Below are positions 1-11,821 of a DNA stretch of 64,000 nt, piece by piece. Location: positions 61,241,355 through 61,305,354 of the forward strand of contig NC_016131.3 of the NCBI RefSeq assembly GCF_000005505.3. The letters run 5' to 3'. Within the stretch, counting starts at the first letter, position 1. Each line of letters starts with the position of its first letter. The stretch comes from Brachypodium distachyon. Its lineage: Eukaryota; Streptophyta; Magnoliopsida; Poales; Poaceae. The notes under the pieces are model-generated. The model was not told where the DNA came from. It saw only the letters and a program-made list of their open reading frames with translations, and did no database searches. A program made the translations under genes and the position numbers.

Positions 1-11
1 CAAATACTTAC

Positions 12-707
12 TCAATGAGCGATCGAGCGAGTTCCCGAATCTTCTTCGAGACATGATTACGCAGAGGTTGCACGGCCTTTACGATGTCTGTAACCTATAT
101 ATGACCAGTCCATATGTATGAACAAGAGCAATTGACGAAGTAATGAACCAAGCGTAAGCACAATTTCAGCAAGGCGCGCTTACCTTGATGGTGTCCACCG
201 TGAATTTCAGAAGCTGCAGCCTCCGGAGCAGGTCGAGCAGTTCGTCCTCCGACTGCAAGAAAAGAAAACCGAAGCAATACAATCAGTACCTTTTGTTGGT
301 TCTTCGTAAATGCCGACACCATGGACAGACGCAGTGATAGGTAGTATAGCAAAGTGAGAGAGAACCTTCTGTTTGTTCCTGGAAAGGGCGACCTTGACGC
401 GAATGGCCTCGGCGACGACTGGGTCGTCGCTGTCGCGGTGAGGGGCGACGGCGGGGCCCTCGGGGAGGAGCGGCGGAGAGATGTCGGCCGCCAAAACTGC
501 CTCCTCAGTAGCCCGAGGAAGGACGGTGTAGAGGCGCTGGGCAATGGCGTCACGCCGCGCGCGGAGGCCGTCGGGGTTGTCGGCGGCGGCGACTCGGATA
601 GCGGCGTCGATGGCGTCGAAGATGCTGGCTCGCGAGCTGTTGAAGAACACGCGCCAGTACTCCAGGGACTGCGGCGGCGGCGCCATATCTTTGGGTGGAA
701 ATGCCAA
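12..707 (-). CDS. MED26 / TFIIS N-terminal domain protein, partial (3' part outside window)
   Basis: This appears to be a plant Mediator subunit 26-type protein, a nuclear transcription co-regulator that contacts RNA polymerase II machinery through a TFIIS N-terminal (LW) helical bundle. Three exons are readable on the minus strand: 707-366 (114 codons), 252-184 and 94-12, with donors at 365, 183 and 11. The N terminus has the family motif SLEYWRVFF followed by an Ile/Ala-rich helix and RARRDAIAQRLY. Exon 2 reads DLLRRLQLLKFTVDTIK and exon 3 reads VTDIVKAVQPLRNHVSKKIR, which is the LW-domain pattern of residues that switch on a leucine/tryptophan core. The reading frame is continuous over both introns. 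The gene runs off the left edge. The start may be Met1 (707) or Met8 (686); neither is decided by the sequence. The MED26 assignment rests on family recognition; another LW-domain protein is less likely. Confidence 0.82.
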
Positions 708-1370
708 CGAGGGATGAAAGCGAAGAGAGTCAAATTCGAATCAAATGATCCCCTTCTCTTTTTTCTTCTTCTCAAAAACTCAATTCCAATCAACCCGTTG
801 CTCGCTTTCGAAACCCTTTTATGGCCTGATCTAGCCGTTCCAAAAAAGTAAAGAAATTACGTACTACTAGAGATAACAGCAGACGGAGAGGCGGACAGAT
901 TTCACTTCATCACTCGGTGCCGGCCCTATTTGGTTTTCCTTCTTCTTTTAGATGCCACCGCGGTTTTCTTTTAAATTAGCCATTGCGGCGCGTACGTGGC
1001 ATCTAATTAACCTCCGTTTTTGCTCCAAAAAAAATTAACCTCCGTTTCTTTTAGCAATTGCGTTTCGCTCGGGCGGGGACGAGACTGCCAGGCGTGCGGG
1101 GCTGGGCGGGAGAGACTGGGAAATGGGAATAATGCCGCCTTCCAAATCCAATCTGGATTCTGATGCGGTGTGATGTCACGAGGAGGACGCGGATCGCGGA
1201 TGTCAGCAAAGGAAAGATGTGAAACGTAAAACTGCCATTGCATGCCTGCCTGTTCATCAGCGGGTTTTTGAGTTACTGGTTTCTACCGACTCAGCCCAAA
1301 ACATATAATATTTCCTCCATTTTATAAAAGTTGGTGTATTTGACGAGATTTTTTCGAATTGAATAGTATG

Positions 1371-1495
1371 TACTCTTTCCGTTCAATAAAGGATGTCTCA
1401 ACTTTGACTAAATTTGAATGCATCTATATCCTAAGTCATGTCTAAATACATCTAAATTTTGACAAACTTGTTCTTGTTGTTGGACGGAGGGAGTA
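1371..1495. mobile_element. Stowaway-like MITE
   Basis: TA-flanked element with imperfect terminal inverted repeats (CTCTTTCCGTTCAA at the left, TTGGACGGAGGGAG at the right). The inner sequence ATGTCTCAACTTTGACTAAA recurs in the copies at 40294 and 43647. About 125 bp including the TA dinucleotides. Confidence 0.85.
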
Positions 1496-2083
1496 ATTGT
1501 TTTGTTTTCGTCCATAGGCGCTGATCGGGACCACTTTTAGAGTACGCCCTGGGGCCTGTTAACCCCCAGGTCCGGTCCAGTTAAGCCGGAGAGGGGAAAA
1601 AGAACTCCACGCGACCAGTTCTGCTAATGGCCTAATTGCCACCCGACGGCCAGACAAGCCAAGCCAAGACAGAACAACCGCATCACACAAACACACACTG
1701 ATTGAAATCAAACTACGTTGGGAGGAAACAAGAGAGATTAGCAGACACCTCACCAACATCCAACAGGCCGCCTCAACAAGGTTACGTATCCGGGCGAGAC
1801 GGTGACTCACTTGCGCAGCCCTAGCACGGCAGAACGACGGCAGGGAGATGAAGCCGTTCGATAGTCATGTCGATTCTACCACACACACACCTGCCACATC
1901 AATCTGCAACGCCAGCACCAACATAACGACGTGCTGACTCAAAACTGGCTCAAATTGACTGATTAAGAGATAATACCGCTTCGAGGGATAACCTGGTATT
2001 TTGACAAATATTAGGTGGAAATTATACAAATAGTAGTTCGGGTTGAAATTGGTCCAATAGGATACAGTTTAGGCTGAAATATA

Positions 2084-2200
2084 TACTCCCTCCTGCACAT
2101 GTTAGTTGTCGAAATATTACATGTATCTAGACGTTTCTTAAGCATATATACATCCAGATTTGATCAAATTTGAGACAATTAATATCGGTTGGAGGGAGTA
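2084..2200. mobile_element. Stowaway-like MITE
   Basis: TA-flanked element with ends CTCCCTCC and GGAGGGAG. The interior carries ATTACATGTATCTAGACG, shared with the second MITE subfamily in this window (copies at 13195, 15720, 43797 and 45114). About 117 bp. Confidence 0.85.
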
Positions 2201-3323
2201 CTTCTTTTACTTTTTTTTTTTAGACAAAGAGTACTTCTTTTACTGAGCGACCCATCTTGGACCTTTTTTGGCCCTACCGCACTAAGTTTTTGGCCCATGT
2301 GAGCACTGGTTTGGGAACAACTATGGTTAGCTATGCAAGCTGGGCTGGCCCAGCTTGCACGCAACCAGCCATGAACTATCTTATATCGTGCACCGAAAGA
2401 TGACTGGAATCGCGTTGAAACCGGCTCCTCACTTTCCGCTTCGTCAGAACTGGCACCTCCGCCTTGCAACAACTCAGGCGGCCAACTCCACCTTCTCTCC
2501 AGGACAGGGAACCTCCCAATGGACCATGGAAATTTGGTGTACAGAGAATTGTTATTATTTTGCATAAAATTGGTGTACATGTACTTTAACTCTATCTTAA
2601 TGCATGTGCTCTGTTACGGTATTCTGCTTTAAAGCGTTTTTGCTTGTGTGCTTAGAAAAATGGTGTAGAATAACAATTATCCCATACTGTACATAAAGGC
2701 ATTTAAGTAATTCATGCGAAATAATAATAATTCAGCAAAGCACACTGTGTTTGGCCCAAGTTTTACTTGCTCTAGCCCAGTACTTTCAATACTATGCCGG
2801 ATATGGGTTATGGGCCACCCACCAACGTATTCACCAAATTATTTCGGAAGGGCTGACGAAACCACCGCCGTGGCCCATTTTCTAAAATCCCGCGGATCCA
2901 TCCAGCGTCCGCTATTCAGAGCTACGTGTAGCTCGGGACTCAATTTTCTGCTTCAGGAAAACGCAGGGCAAGTCACTATGTCGGCAGAATAAAAATCCCA
3001 CAAGTATTGATCGATCTTGTTTCTGTTCATTGTTTCTCTGTCGTAATGCTACTGCGGCAAGGAATTGGCAGAAGTTCAGTAGAATATCGCTGAAGAGAAG
3101 ATTTCGGCCGAATTTTCTCTACGGCGGCAGGAAATCACAAAGGAGGATTCTGTTGAGATCTGAACGAACATTTGACAGGGTTTTTTTTTCGAAAAGACAA
3201 ACTTTTGACAGGTGGGGAAGCCGGGAAGACTGCTGCGAAAGTGTGGCATACCACTGTTGTGGCAGTCAAACAAATGTCACACAAACAGTATCCTAATTGA
3301 GCTATTACACCTGTGACCTGTTG

Positions 3324-3757
3324 GATATCTCAAATGTTCGAGAGCAGAGGGACCTTTTCACTTTGGGCATGATTGATTTTCCACCTGACAAGAAGGATGC
3401 TTGGGAGGTGGTCATGGTAGTCATCCCGTGGAATATTTGGTTAGCCAGAAATCGCAAAGTGTTTGATGATCGCAATATTCCCCCCATTGTGGTTGCGAGA
3501 CGCTAAAGCTTTGGTCCTTCTAAAAAAACAAGGAAAGACAGGCGCCGGTCGTTGGATTGAAGACTGGACAAATTAATAAATTTGTCCCTTTCTTTTTTCT
3601 TTTGTTCTGTGTTGGCCAGTCTGAGTGCCTTCTCGGTTTGTAAATTTTGTGTTTCGCCGGCTCTTTGTAACTTTGTAAAACTCTGAGCCTTCGGCTCCGT
3701 TTCAATTTAAATTCAGGTAAGGGCCTCCCCTCCCGACTTCACTCAAAAAGAAAAACA
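3324..3757 (+). mobile_element. 5'-truncated LINE, 3' end only, with target-site duplication
   Basis: Non-LTR retrotransposon 3' end. The open frame contains the plant LINE C-terminal motif WNIWLARNRKVFDD and, after one frameshift, RWIEDWTN followed by stop, then a 3' UTR and an A-rich tail (AAAAAGAAAAA). It is bounded by an exact 12-bp direct repeat TGTGACCTGTTG at 3312-3323 and 3758-3769, which marks the insertion. It is 5'-truncated to about 430 bp and cannot be autonomous. Confidence 0.85.
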
Positions 3758-3769
3758 TGTGACCTGTTG

Positions 3770-5478
3770 TAAGGATCGGCCATGAACAGAACATGCTCTA
3801 AGCCTATATATGAAATCTGCTGAACTGTTTATCCACATTCCACACTCTCATTTGTTTGGACGGAAGATCACCGGCTGGAGTCCTGACATGATGCGGCTAA
3901 CTTCAGATCATTGCCAGCATTTGGCGACTATGTGTCCATGTCAACGTGGTATGGAGTAGGTAACTGACTAACTGTGGCGTGCTTGCAGAAAGCGCTCAAG
4001 TGTTGTGATCGATCACTGGATGTTGATGAAATATTTAATGGTGATCCGACTAATGATTGAAAATAATGATCGGCAAAAGATCTTGGATGATCGACGTCCA
4101 GCTAGACAAAATGGATGTGAACGAATTAACAGCTGGCTCAGTTAGCTGTATGCATATGCATGTACCTGATAAATGCTGGGAGGACCGGCGGATCGGTGAA
4201 TTAATCCCCCTGCATTTGCAAACATAAAACGAGCTAGCTGCATGCCGTGTGATAAAGATAATAAACGACCATCAATTCCATGCAATTCAATCTTCAAAGG
4301 CTTTGCAGGATGCATTATACCCGATCGGTTGAATACAGTATTAATCGCCGCAGCTCGATGGTGAGATCTATACCGAATCGGCTGGAGTGAGTCTTAGTGC
4401 AGCTCAAGTGAATTATAAAGCTCGTAGTCGTTGTCAGGTGAATTTGTCCGGAAACAGAAGAGGAATATGTATTATCACCACGCCGTGATTGTCGCACATC
4501 AATGGCCGCCATGTGGGCCTAACTAGGACAAGGAGGCTAGTTACTGAGCGCAAAATTAAGGTCGCATTAAGTAGCTCCAAAGAATGCAGATGCGGGTGAC
4601 CATTATCTGCAAATGTAACATGCATGTACACACTTGTAGGGTTACCTTTTCCATGCACCTTCGAACTTCCCCAATAACAGGCCGGTGATGACACAGATCG
4701 CAGAGTCACGATTCCAGATCTCTAACGATGTCCCCACGGCAAGATCCCGTCAGAGGAAATAATGGGAACTTTTTTCAGTAGCAACGACGGCAGGAACACT
4801 GCCTGCATGGCCACATTTGCGGTCCCGTAAATATCGGAGCCAGCCCCCTTGGCTCGGCCAGAAATTCAAGTTTCCTGTTGAAGAAGTATAAGTGGACTAT
4901 CATTTTCATCACATCGGTCTTTTAATTAGGTTGGCTAGCGCATGAGTCTTGGCTTTCGCAATTTATCCTAAAAAAATTTGATCGTGCGTTGTGCCCCTCC
5001 ATCATTAAGCTCTTCAAGTTCGAGATCCGGCTGACGCAATTAAATTGCAGCTTGGCTAGCGCATGAAGCTCCTCGCTTTCCATCAGGCAAGCGGTGCCTC
5101 AGGCTGTATTTCTTCCGCAGCGTAGCATTTGCATGTGTAAAATGGTGCGTGTGGACATCGCTTGATGTACAACAAATGGTCGGGCTAAGCTAGTTAGTTC
5201 ATGCGCATGTTCCATAGTATCCTGCAGGCAGCTATATACCCGCCCACTGTCCTGATATTGGACGGTGCACCATGATCGTGGGGTGCTGCACTTCTGCATG
5301 CGATTGACGCGAGAAGCCAGGACTACTCAATTATTCATGCTTTATTCATCCATGCTTACCATTCTCCCTCTACCTCTAGGCTCTATGGGTACATTGGTTT
5401 GAACCTAAGTTTGCTCTACACCAGCAATCTGGCTTGTCAGAAAATTAACAATGGTTTTTCTTGCCAATGAATTGGTTA
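3770..5478. other. Intergenic region, nothing recognised
   Basis: Low-complexity-free AT-rich sequence with many GCATGC and TGCATG motifs. No gene, no transposon termini and no long open frame with a recognisable domain were found. Confidence 0.5.
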
Positions 5479-7537
5479 AGAGCAACTCTAGCGGCTACAG
5501 AAAAAATTGACCTGAAAAAACGTGTATTCGGTCTATCGAATCAGTGTTTTTCGGATCGAAATGGATCCGTGCCGAACAAAATCCTTATTCGGGTCAGTTT
5601 TTGGATTCTCTTCTGCCGGTTGCGCAAACTGATACTGCAAATAGAAATCGACAGTCCGACAGTTAAAAATCGACAGTTCTTCAGTTCATACATTTCAAAC
5701 AATATGAAAGCAAATTGAATCAAATTTAAATATGCAAACATCACAGGAATAAAACAATAATCCAAATTACATAGAATTGTTCAAATGTGACGATCAAACA
5801 AATAAAGAATGGTCCGACAGACAAATACAATGTACTAATTCAAATAAAACAAGGAAATTTTGGGATCCTATCTCCCATACAATTGCCACTGATGTTCGAT
5901 GAGATCCTGTTGAAGCTGCATGTGCGTCGTTCTGTTCTCAATGTCCCGGTAGGTCTAAAGAAATGCTTGGATCCTGTCGGCGTTTCTTTTAGGTTTGACC
6001 CGTTTGCCAACATTGTCAAAGAAAAGCTCTAAATCCATTCCCATCTCATCCTCGATGATCATATTGTGCAGAATCACACAAGCAGTCATAATGTTTGAGA
6101 GAGACTTCTTATCCCAAAAACGAGCAGGACCTCGCACAATTGCGAAACATGCTTGCAAGACACCGAAAGCTCGTTCAATGTCCTTCTAGGCTGCTTCTTG
6201 TGCTTTGGCAAAAACAATTTGCTTCTTGCCGACAGGGTTTTGGATTGTTTTGACAAATGTAGACCAATTCGGCTAAATACCGTCAGCTAGATAGTATCCC
6301 ATGTTATCTTCATGGCCATTGACGGTATAATTGCAAGCCGGAGCTTCTCCTTTTGCAAGCCTAGAAAAGAGATGAGATCTTTGCAGCACGTTGACATCAT
6401 TTAGGGAACCCGACAAACCAAAGAAGATCCACAAATCCTGCGAAGCAACTGCCTCGAGCACAATAGTTGGCTCGCGGTGATGGCCTGTATACTGGCTGGG
6501 CCAAACCATTGGGCAGTTCTTCCACGTCCAGTGCATGCAATCGATGCTCCCAAGCATTCTCGGCCATCCCCTTGCTTCATTCATCACCATCAGCCGCTTC
6601 GTGTCATCCTCATTAGGTACTCGGAGATATTGCTCGCCGAACACCCGGATCAACACACATTCGCAAAGATGCGGACAGATTTTAGCGTCGTATCTTTGCC
6701 AATGTGAAGATACTCGTCGGTGTAATCCGTCGGGACGCCATAAGCAATCACCCGCATGGCTGCGGAAATCTTCTGGTATGCACTAAACACAAGAAGGCCG
6801 GCCGTGTTTTCCTTCGGCGAGTGAAGTAGCGGCAGTTTGCTTCGCATGCCTCGACAATTTTCACGAACAGAGGCCTACGCATATGGAAGCGCCTACGGAA
6901 TAGGTGTGCTGGGTAGGTGCATACCTCCACGAAGTAATCGTTCATCAACATGGAATGGCCAAGGCTGCGATTGCAGGGAATGCAATAACGACCAACATTT
7001 GATCCTCGCCTCTTCTGTCGCTTCCCCTTGTCTTCCACCTCTTTCATGGCGAGAGTCATCAAAATGTTCTCGAGATCACCGGTAGCTCACATCTTCATCG
7101 GACGAAGAAGAGGACGAATATTGCAGCGCGGAAAAGGACAATATTTGATGACTGCATCTGAAATCGGCAATTCACAACATGAACAAAACCCTAATTCACG
7201 AGACTCCCAAACCCGAGATACATAAAATCGATGAGAAATTTACCTCGTCCGGCAGGTGGGGAAAGATTTGCTTCTAGATCCGGTGAACTAGGCCTCCTCT
7301 GGCTAGACGACGGTGGTTTAGGATCCCACCAAAGCTCCTAGACGGCGGCTGCGGTTATGGTGATCCTAGCTCGGGAAAACTAGCAGCGGAAGTTCACGGG
7401 GCAGTGGGCAATACTGCATAGATGCGTTGGCGGCGGCGGGGATATGCGGAACAACAACCGGCGGCGGGGATGCGGTGGCGGTGGCAAAAAATCGCAGGAG
7501 CGATGTGTCGGGGAAGAAAAGTCACCTGAGTTGGTTT
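5479..7537 (-). mobile_element. PIF/Harbinger-type DNA transposon, degenerate
   Basis: The span is defined by the transposase remnant (about 5955-7085) plus non-coding flanks. The left end has AGAGCAACTCT right after TTA at 5476-5478, which looks like a Harbinger terminus next to its three-base target duplication. The right end is uncertain: GAGTTGGTTTTCA near 7528-7540 could be a decayed inverted copy. The left boundary is better supported than the right. Confidence 0.55.
5955..7085 (-). pseudogene. Harbinger-type (DDE_Tnp_4) transposase, broken
   Basis: Four minus-strand segments together follow one transposase: 7062-6748 (FRRRFHMRRPLFVKIVEA), 6847-6650 (AAMRVIAYGVPTDYTDEYL), 6656-6273 (GSIDCMHWTWKNCP, PTIVLEAVAS, SLNDVNVLQRS, YTVNGHEDNMGYYLADGI) and 6158-5955 (FAIVRGPARFWDKKSL, ACVILHNMIIEDE). 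This order matches plant PIF/Harbinger nucleases. The expected DDE acids are visible in GSID, SLND and, after a stop, IERAFGV. There are in-frame stops after YYLADGI and just before KDIERAFG, and at least one frameshift between the first two segments, so no full protein can be made. The class is secure; the reading-frame history is inferred. Confidence 0.85.
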
Positions 7538-7739
7538 TCATGTATCCAACAAAAGTGTTCTTAAATTATTAGTACTAAAAATTTATAAGTTTTCTTATAT
7601 TTTTGAGTGTCGGCCAAGTGGCAAGGAAAAGACATAAAGCCAAGTGTGTACTTTCTAAAAGTGTTCTTGTTTTACATTTAAAAACAATGAAACCTAAGAA
7701 GTATGTGACAAAATGATGTGTAAAAAGAGAAAAAGCATT

Positions 7740-7975
7740 TCCAGAAAAAAGAAGAAAGCATTTCCAGGATTTAATCGGCACCATTCTTTCAGTGGTAGGT
7801 GACGTACTCGTCAACAGCGAGACGCCTGCAGTGACTTCGTCAATCTCTCAAGATATGCCGGCTCAGTCTTTCGGAGGTGCTCATATATAGGGGTAGGGTG
7901 TGCGTGTGTCCGTTCATAGGGTGAGTGTATGCGCGTGTGTGAGTGTCTGCGTTTGTACCGTGTTCCAAAAAAAAT
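7740..7975 (+). repeat. SINE-like grass repeat, copy 1
   Basis: Shares with 39110-39385 the blocks CGTCAATCT, GCCGGCTC, GTCTTTCGGAGGTGCTC, AGGGTGTRC, TTCATAGG and GAGTGTRYGCGCGTG. It ends in an A-rich tract. It belongs to a dispersed grass retroelement type with no coding capacity. The exact family was not identified. Confidence 0.5.
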
Positions 7976-10280
7976 GAATACGTGCATGGCATGAAAAAAC
8001 CCCAGCATTACTAGATGAGGTGGCATGTTTTGCATGATCTCCACAAGGGCAGTCTGGGCTATAGCCCTGGTCTTGGTCTAACAATCATTGGTAATTTCAC
8101 TAGCTTGTAAATCACTAAAAACACTAAGATCTAGCAGCTTAGCTTTGGATATTTGTTTAGATCATTGAAATTTAGCCATGGTCACACCCAAATCCTGGAT
8201 CTGTCACGGTGCTGAGATAACAGCTTTGCATATTGAGAGAAATATGTAGTGAAAGTGGGGCCTGATAATGTCGCATGCTTGCATGATGGAGAAATAGACG
8301 GTGAATGTGAGCCTGCATGTTAAGAGAAATAGATAGTGGGAATATCTGTTTAGATATAGAAGATATGTACTCCCTCCCATCCATATTGAGAATATTATTT
8401 AAATACCGACTATTTACTGCACATGATTCCTTATCAAATTATGAATTAATTTTTAAAAATAATTATGTATTGAACGTAGCTATGTGATTTTGTAAATGCA
8501 ACTGTGTGCAGTAGGCAGAGCTATCTTTCCTAATCTCGCACTTTCAACATTGTTCATACATATACTTCTAGAATTATAAAAGGAAGACATATATTTTTGC
8601 CCGATAAACTTTACGGAATACCAAGAAAATACGGTTACTATGCAGTAACCAAAATAAAACGGTAACGAAAACCCCGCGCAGACATAGGTGAGCTCGGGCA
8701 GTAATTCGTTGATCCCCTAAATGCGTGCGCCGGTTCCTCGCTATGATGTCGACTTCCGTCTGGGGGCCATGGCAGCTGGTGCTTGTCGCGTGATTCAATC
8801 ATTCTTTTTCTCTGAAAAAGACAAGAACAAATTCGGACTTAATTTGGAGCAAGTAACTTAACTTATTCTCGAGTGTCGTTGATGAATTAGGGCGTGCATA
8901 ATTGTGCCTTTGTTGTCAAGATATCATCTGCACTGCAGCACGCCAGCAATGATGGCGAGTGCTGCATGGGTCGGACGGCGAATTTGTTAATTTCATCTCA
9001 GAGGACAGACAGCTTTACGGTAAGACTAGCTAACCACGCACTGACGCATCCTTGCCGTCCTAGCTAGCATGAGCACGCACTAGTCAGCTAGTTTTAGCCT
9101 GTTAGTTGATGCTGCAATTAAAGGTAAACCGCATCGCATCTTAATTTATTTTTTCTGGTTTGCGGTGTGTTCTTTTGATCTACTAGCTCTTTTCGATCGT
9201 GGGATCACAAATGCTGTGGAAATCGATCTGTGAATAATTCACTGTTCACGACGGTCGATCGATGTGCCCTCGCAGAGTCACAGTTGAGAACACATGGCAA
9301 AATCTTAAAACCGCTAATTAAGGCTAACAAGATCTTTCCAAAAGGTGGTCTGGTCCTCTGACACAGACATCACTGGGAAAAAGTGACGGGATTAACATCA
9401 TCGTACTGTACGCCCTTAATCCTATTAGCATGGGCGAACATGTCGAGACAGCGCCATCAGCGCTTCTTTTCTTAACGAACCCGACAGATAACATGAAGAG
9501 CTGAATTCACTGGATCAGACACATGGTGCCGCGCGCGGCAGGGCAAGCGTCTAACCACCAATCCATCACAATCCATAGTCCATCCGCCCCCCCGACCGCG
9601 ACGTGGCTTCAATGCACGGCGTAGTATTGTTAAAAGCTCGCCGCTCTTTCGAATATATGCCCGATTCCCGATTCCCGACTCAGCCATTCATCAGTAGGCA
9701 TCAGTAATACTACCGGGGGGTTTATGCTCAAATGACGCAAACGAACGCCAACGAGCTGGGAGCGGGGCCTGGCTGCCCCGAGATTTGCGGCACCGGCCGC
9801 AGCTGTCCGGAGCCCACGCTTTTTGCTTTGCTAGCTCCTCGAGCGCGGCACCGGGGATCTTCTGCGGGAGTAGTAAAATGATCTCTCGGGTTTTTACTGG
9901 AGCACACGACGGGCGCGGAGCGATAGATGGCAGTGGATCTGTGGGTGAGAGCCGAGCCGATACAGTAGCTGGTCGCCCAGTCGCCTTTGCTTTTTGCAAA
10001 GAGCAGCGAGCCTTCGCGTCCCAAACCATTTTACCCACGAACAGAACAAATAACGGTATTTCGTGCTACGGAGTTTACAGGAACGTCCTTTCTGTCACGA
10101 AGAAAACGTTCTCTCTTCTGTTCTGTTCGTCCCGTCAGGATAAACGCCGCATGACGGTGGACCCGGTTACGCCGAGTGTTCTTGCCTTCTCTTTCTCCTT
10201 GTTCTCTCTCTTCCCTGTCCCTACTCATCTTCGCGGTTTCTCTCTTTTTTTCTTCTCCTTTTTCAATGAGGCAAAAGCTT
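7976..10280. other. Intergenic region upstream of the SCAB gene
   Basis: Contains a MITE-like fragment starting at 8368 (TACTCCCTCCCATCC) without a clear second end, then mixed sequence. No coding feature is supported. The last 500 bases before 10290 become GC-rich and are the likely promoter of the SCAB gene. No convincing TATA box was seen. Confidence 0.5.
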
Positions 10281-10289
10281 TACTAGACC

Positions 10290-10646
10290 ACCACCGAGAG
10301 GCGAGAGCATCTTCTTCCCCCATTGACCGATTTCTCTGCAACCTCTCACTCGAGAAGAGCGCCCACGCCAGCTTCGGCCGTCGCCTCCGCCTGCAAGCCC
10401 ACGCCCACTCCCACACCGCCGCCTGCATTCGCCTCCCCCGGCGGAGAGAAGGGCACGGCTGCACGGGCAGCTAACCTCCTTCAACCACCTCCGAGTCCCC
10501 GACTCCTTCCCCGAATTCCGGATCGAGCACCAACCTCCCCCGACAGCGCCCCCGTCCGGATCGAGCTACTGATCTTGGCGGCGGCGGGATTGTTCTGGGC
10601 GGCGACGGGAGGCAAGCTGCACAGGAGGGAGACAGAGAGGGAAGAG
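10290..10646 (+). other. Probable 5' UTR exon of the SCAB gene
   Basis: GC-rich segment ending in the donor GAAGAG/GTACGT at 10647. The next acceptor with a coding continuation is TTGCAG at 11798-11803, followed by the start codon at 11822. The 5' boundary is an estimate from the rise in GC content. The intervening leader intron is about 1.16 kb. Confidence 0.5.
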
Positions 10647-11821
10647 GTACGTTAGCGGGAGGGAATGCTCTCGTGAGTTACTTGATGCATGGTGAAATTC
10701 TCAATCTTGCGCACAGGGGGTCGAAGTCAGTACTCATTACAATCCTAGATACCGCAATGTTTTCTATGAGCACTATTACAGGCTTTTTTAATTAACATAG
10801 TTTTTCATTTTTCTAATAAAAACTAACAGCACACCGGGTGTTCTTTAAGCAAAAATAACACAGTTTTTCATTTTTCCAGAGTTTCACTTTTTTTTTCTTT
10901 CTAAAAATCAGGTATTCTGTATTTTGTTTGACTTTCTATATGTGGAGTACCGTGTAGCTTAGCTTTGCCATTTTAGTTGTGTCACTTGCCTCGTGGTAAA
11001 ATTCTTATCTTCAACGTGAATTAACCGGAACTAGATGCTGTACTGCTTCTTGAAGCTTTTTATTTGCCTAACCAACACTGCTGGACCACATTAGCTGTAA
11101 AGCAGAAATGCTTTGCTTTATTCGCTGATAAAGTTGCGTTCCTATCGTCCTCTAACTGTCCTTTTTTTGGTATTCAAGACAGTGATGTGAAAAGCAGTTG
11201 GTTGCGCTTTGAGCTTTGATCTTAATTCCATTTCTAATGTAAATTTGCTGTTGAGGGTTCTGTCCACAATATGAGAGTAACGGGAAGTTCATGAATGACA
11301 ATGCATAATTTTGTCAACCACCTGCAATCATGTGTTCTCTAATTTTTTTTTGGTGCGTGATCAACCTCTTGATTCTTTATGAGGGTCTAGTCTTTTGTAA
11401 TTTTCTTGCATGTGTTCTGATTTTTGTTGTCTACTAAAAGATGTTTGCACCCCCTTCATTTTCTTGGTTGGTTGTCAGTACTTGATAAGACTGTCTTATG
11501 CTTATCAGTTGCTTTACGGAAAGCTCTAGGTGTCAGAAATAAATAAATTAAGTCATATTTTATTGCTCATCCAGCCTGTTTCCACCTTTGCATTCTTAGA
11601 TTCCCAATTGCAAGTTTGCTGTGCGTCATTCTTTGTTTTTGCATGGGTTTTTTTTAAGGGGAATTTTTCATGGTTTTTAGATTTTTTAGATGAAACAAAT
11701 TGTCCGATGCCAATAGGTTATGCACATGCCATATTTAATGCAGTACATCTGTACATGTGTTGCATTGTGCAAACATTAATTATTTTTTTGTGCAAAATTG
11801 CAGGGTATTTGTATTTCATAG

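Larger units (their letters stand above)
708..3311. other. Intergenic region with MITEs, no gene seen
   Basis: This stretch separates the MED26-like gene from a LINE insertion. It holds two Stowaway-like MITEs (listed separately) and AT-rich sequence. Several short open frames occur, but none shows a recognisable domain, supported splice sites or a family motif. The first few hundred bases are presumably promoter for the minus-strand MED26-like gene. Confidence 0.6.

Noticed and set aside
10323..10655. Frame of 110 codons across the SCAB leader
   Set aside because: It begins at a non-ATG codon, is Pro/Ala-rich from base composition, and crosses the splice donor at 10647.
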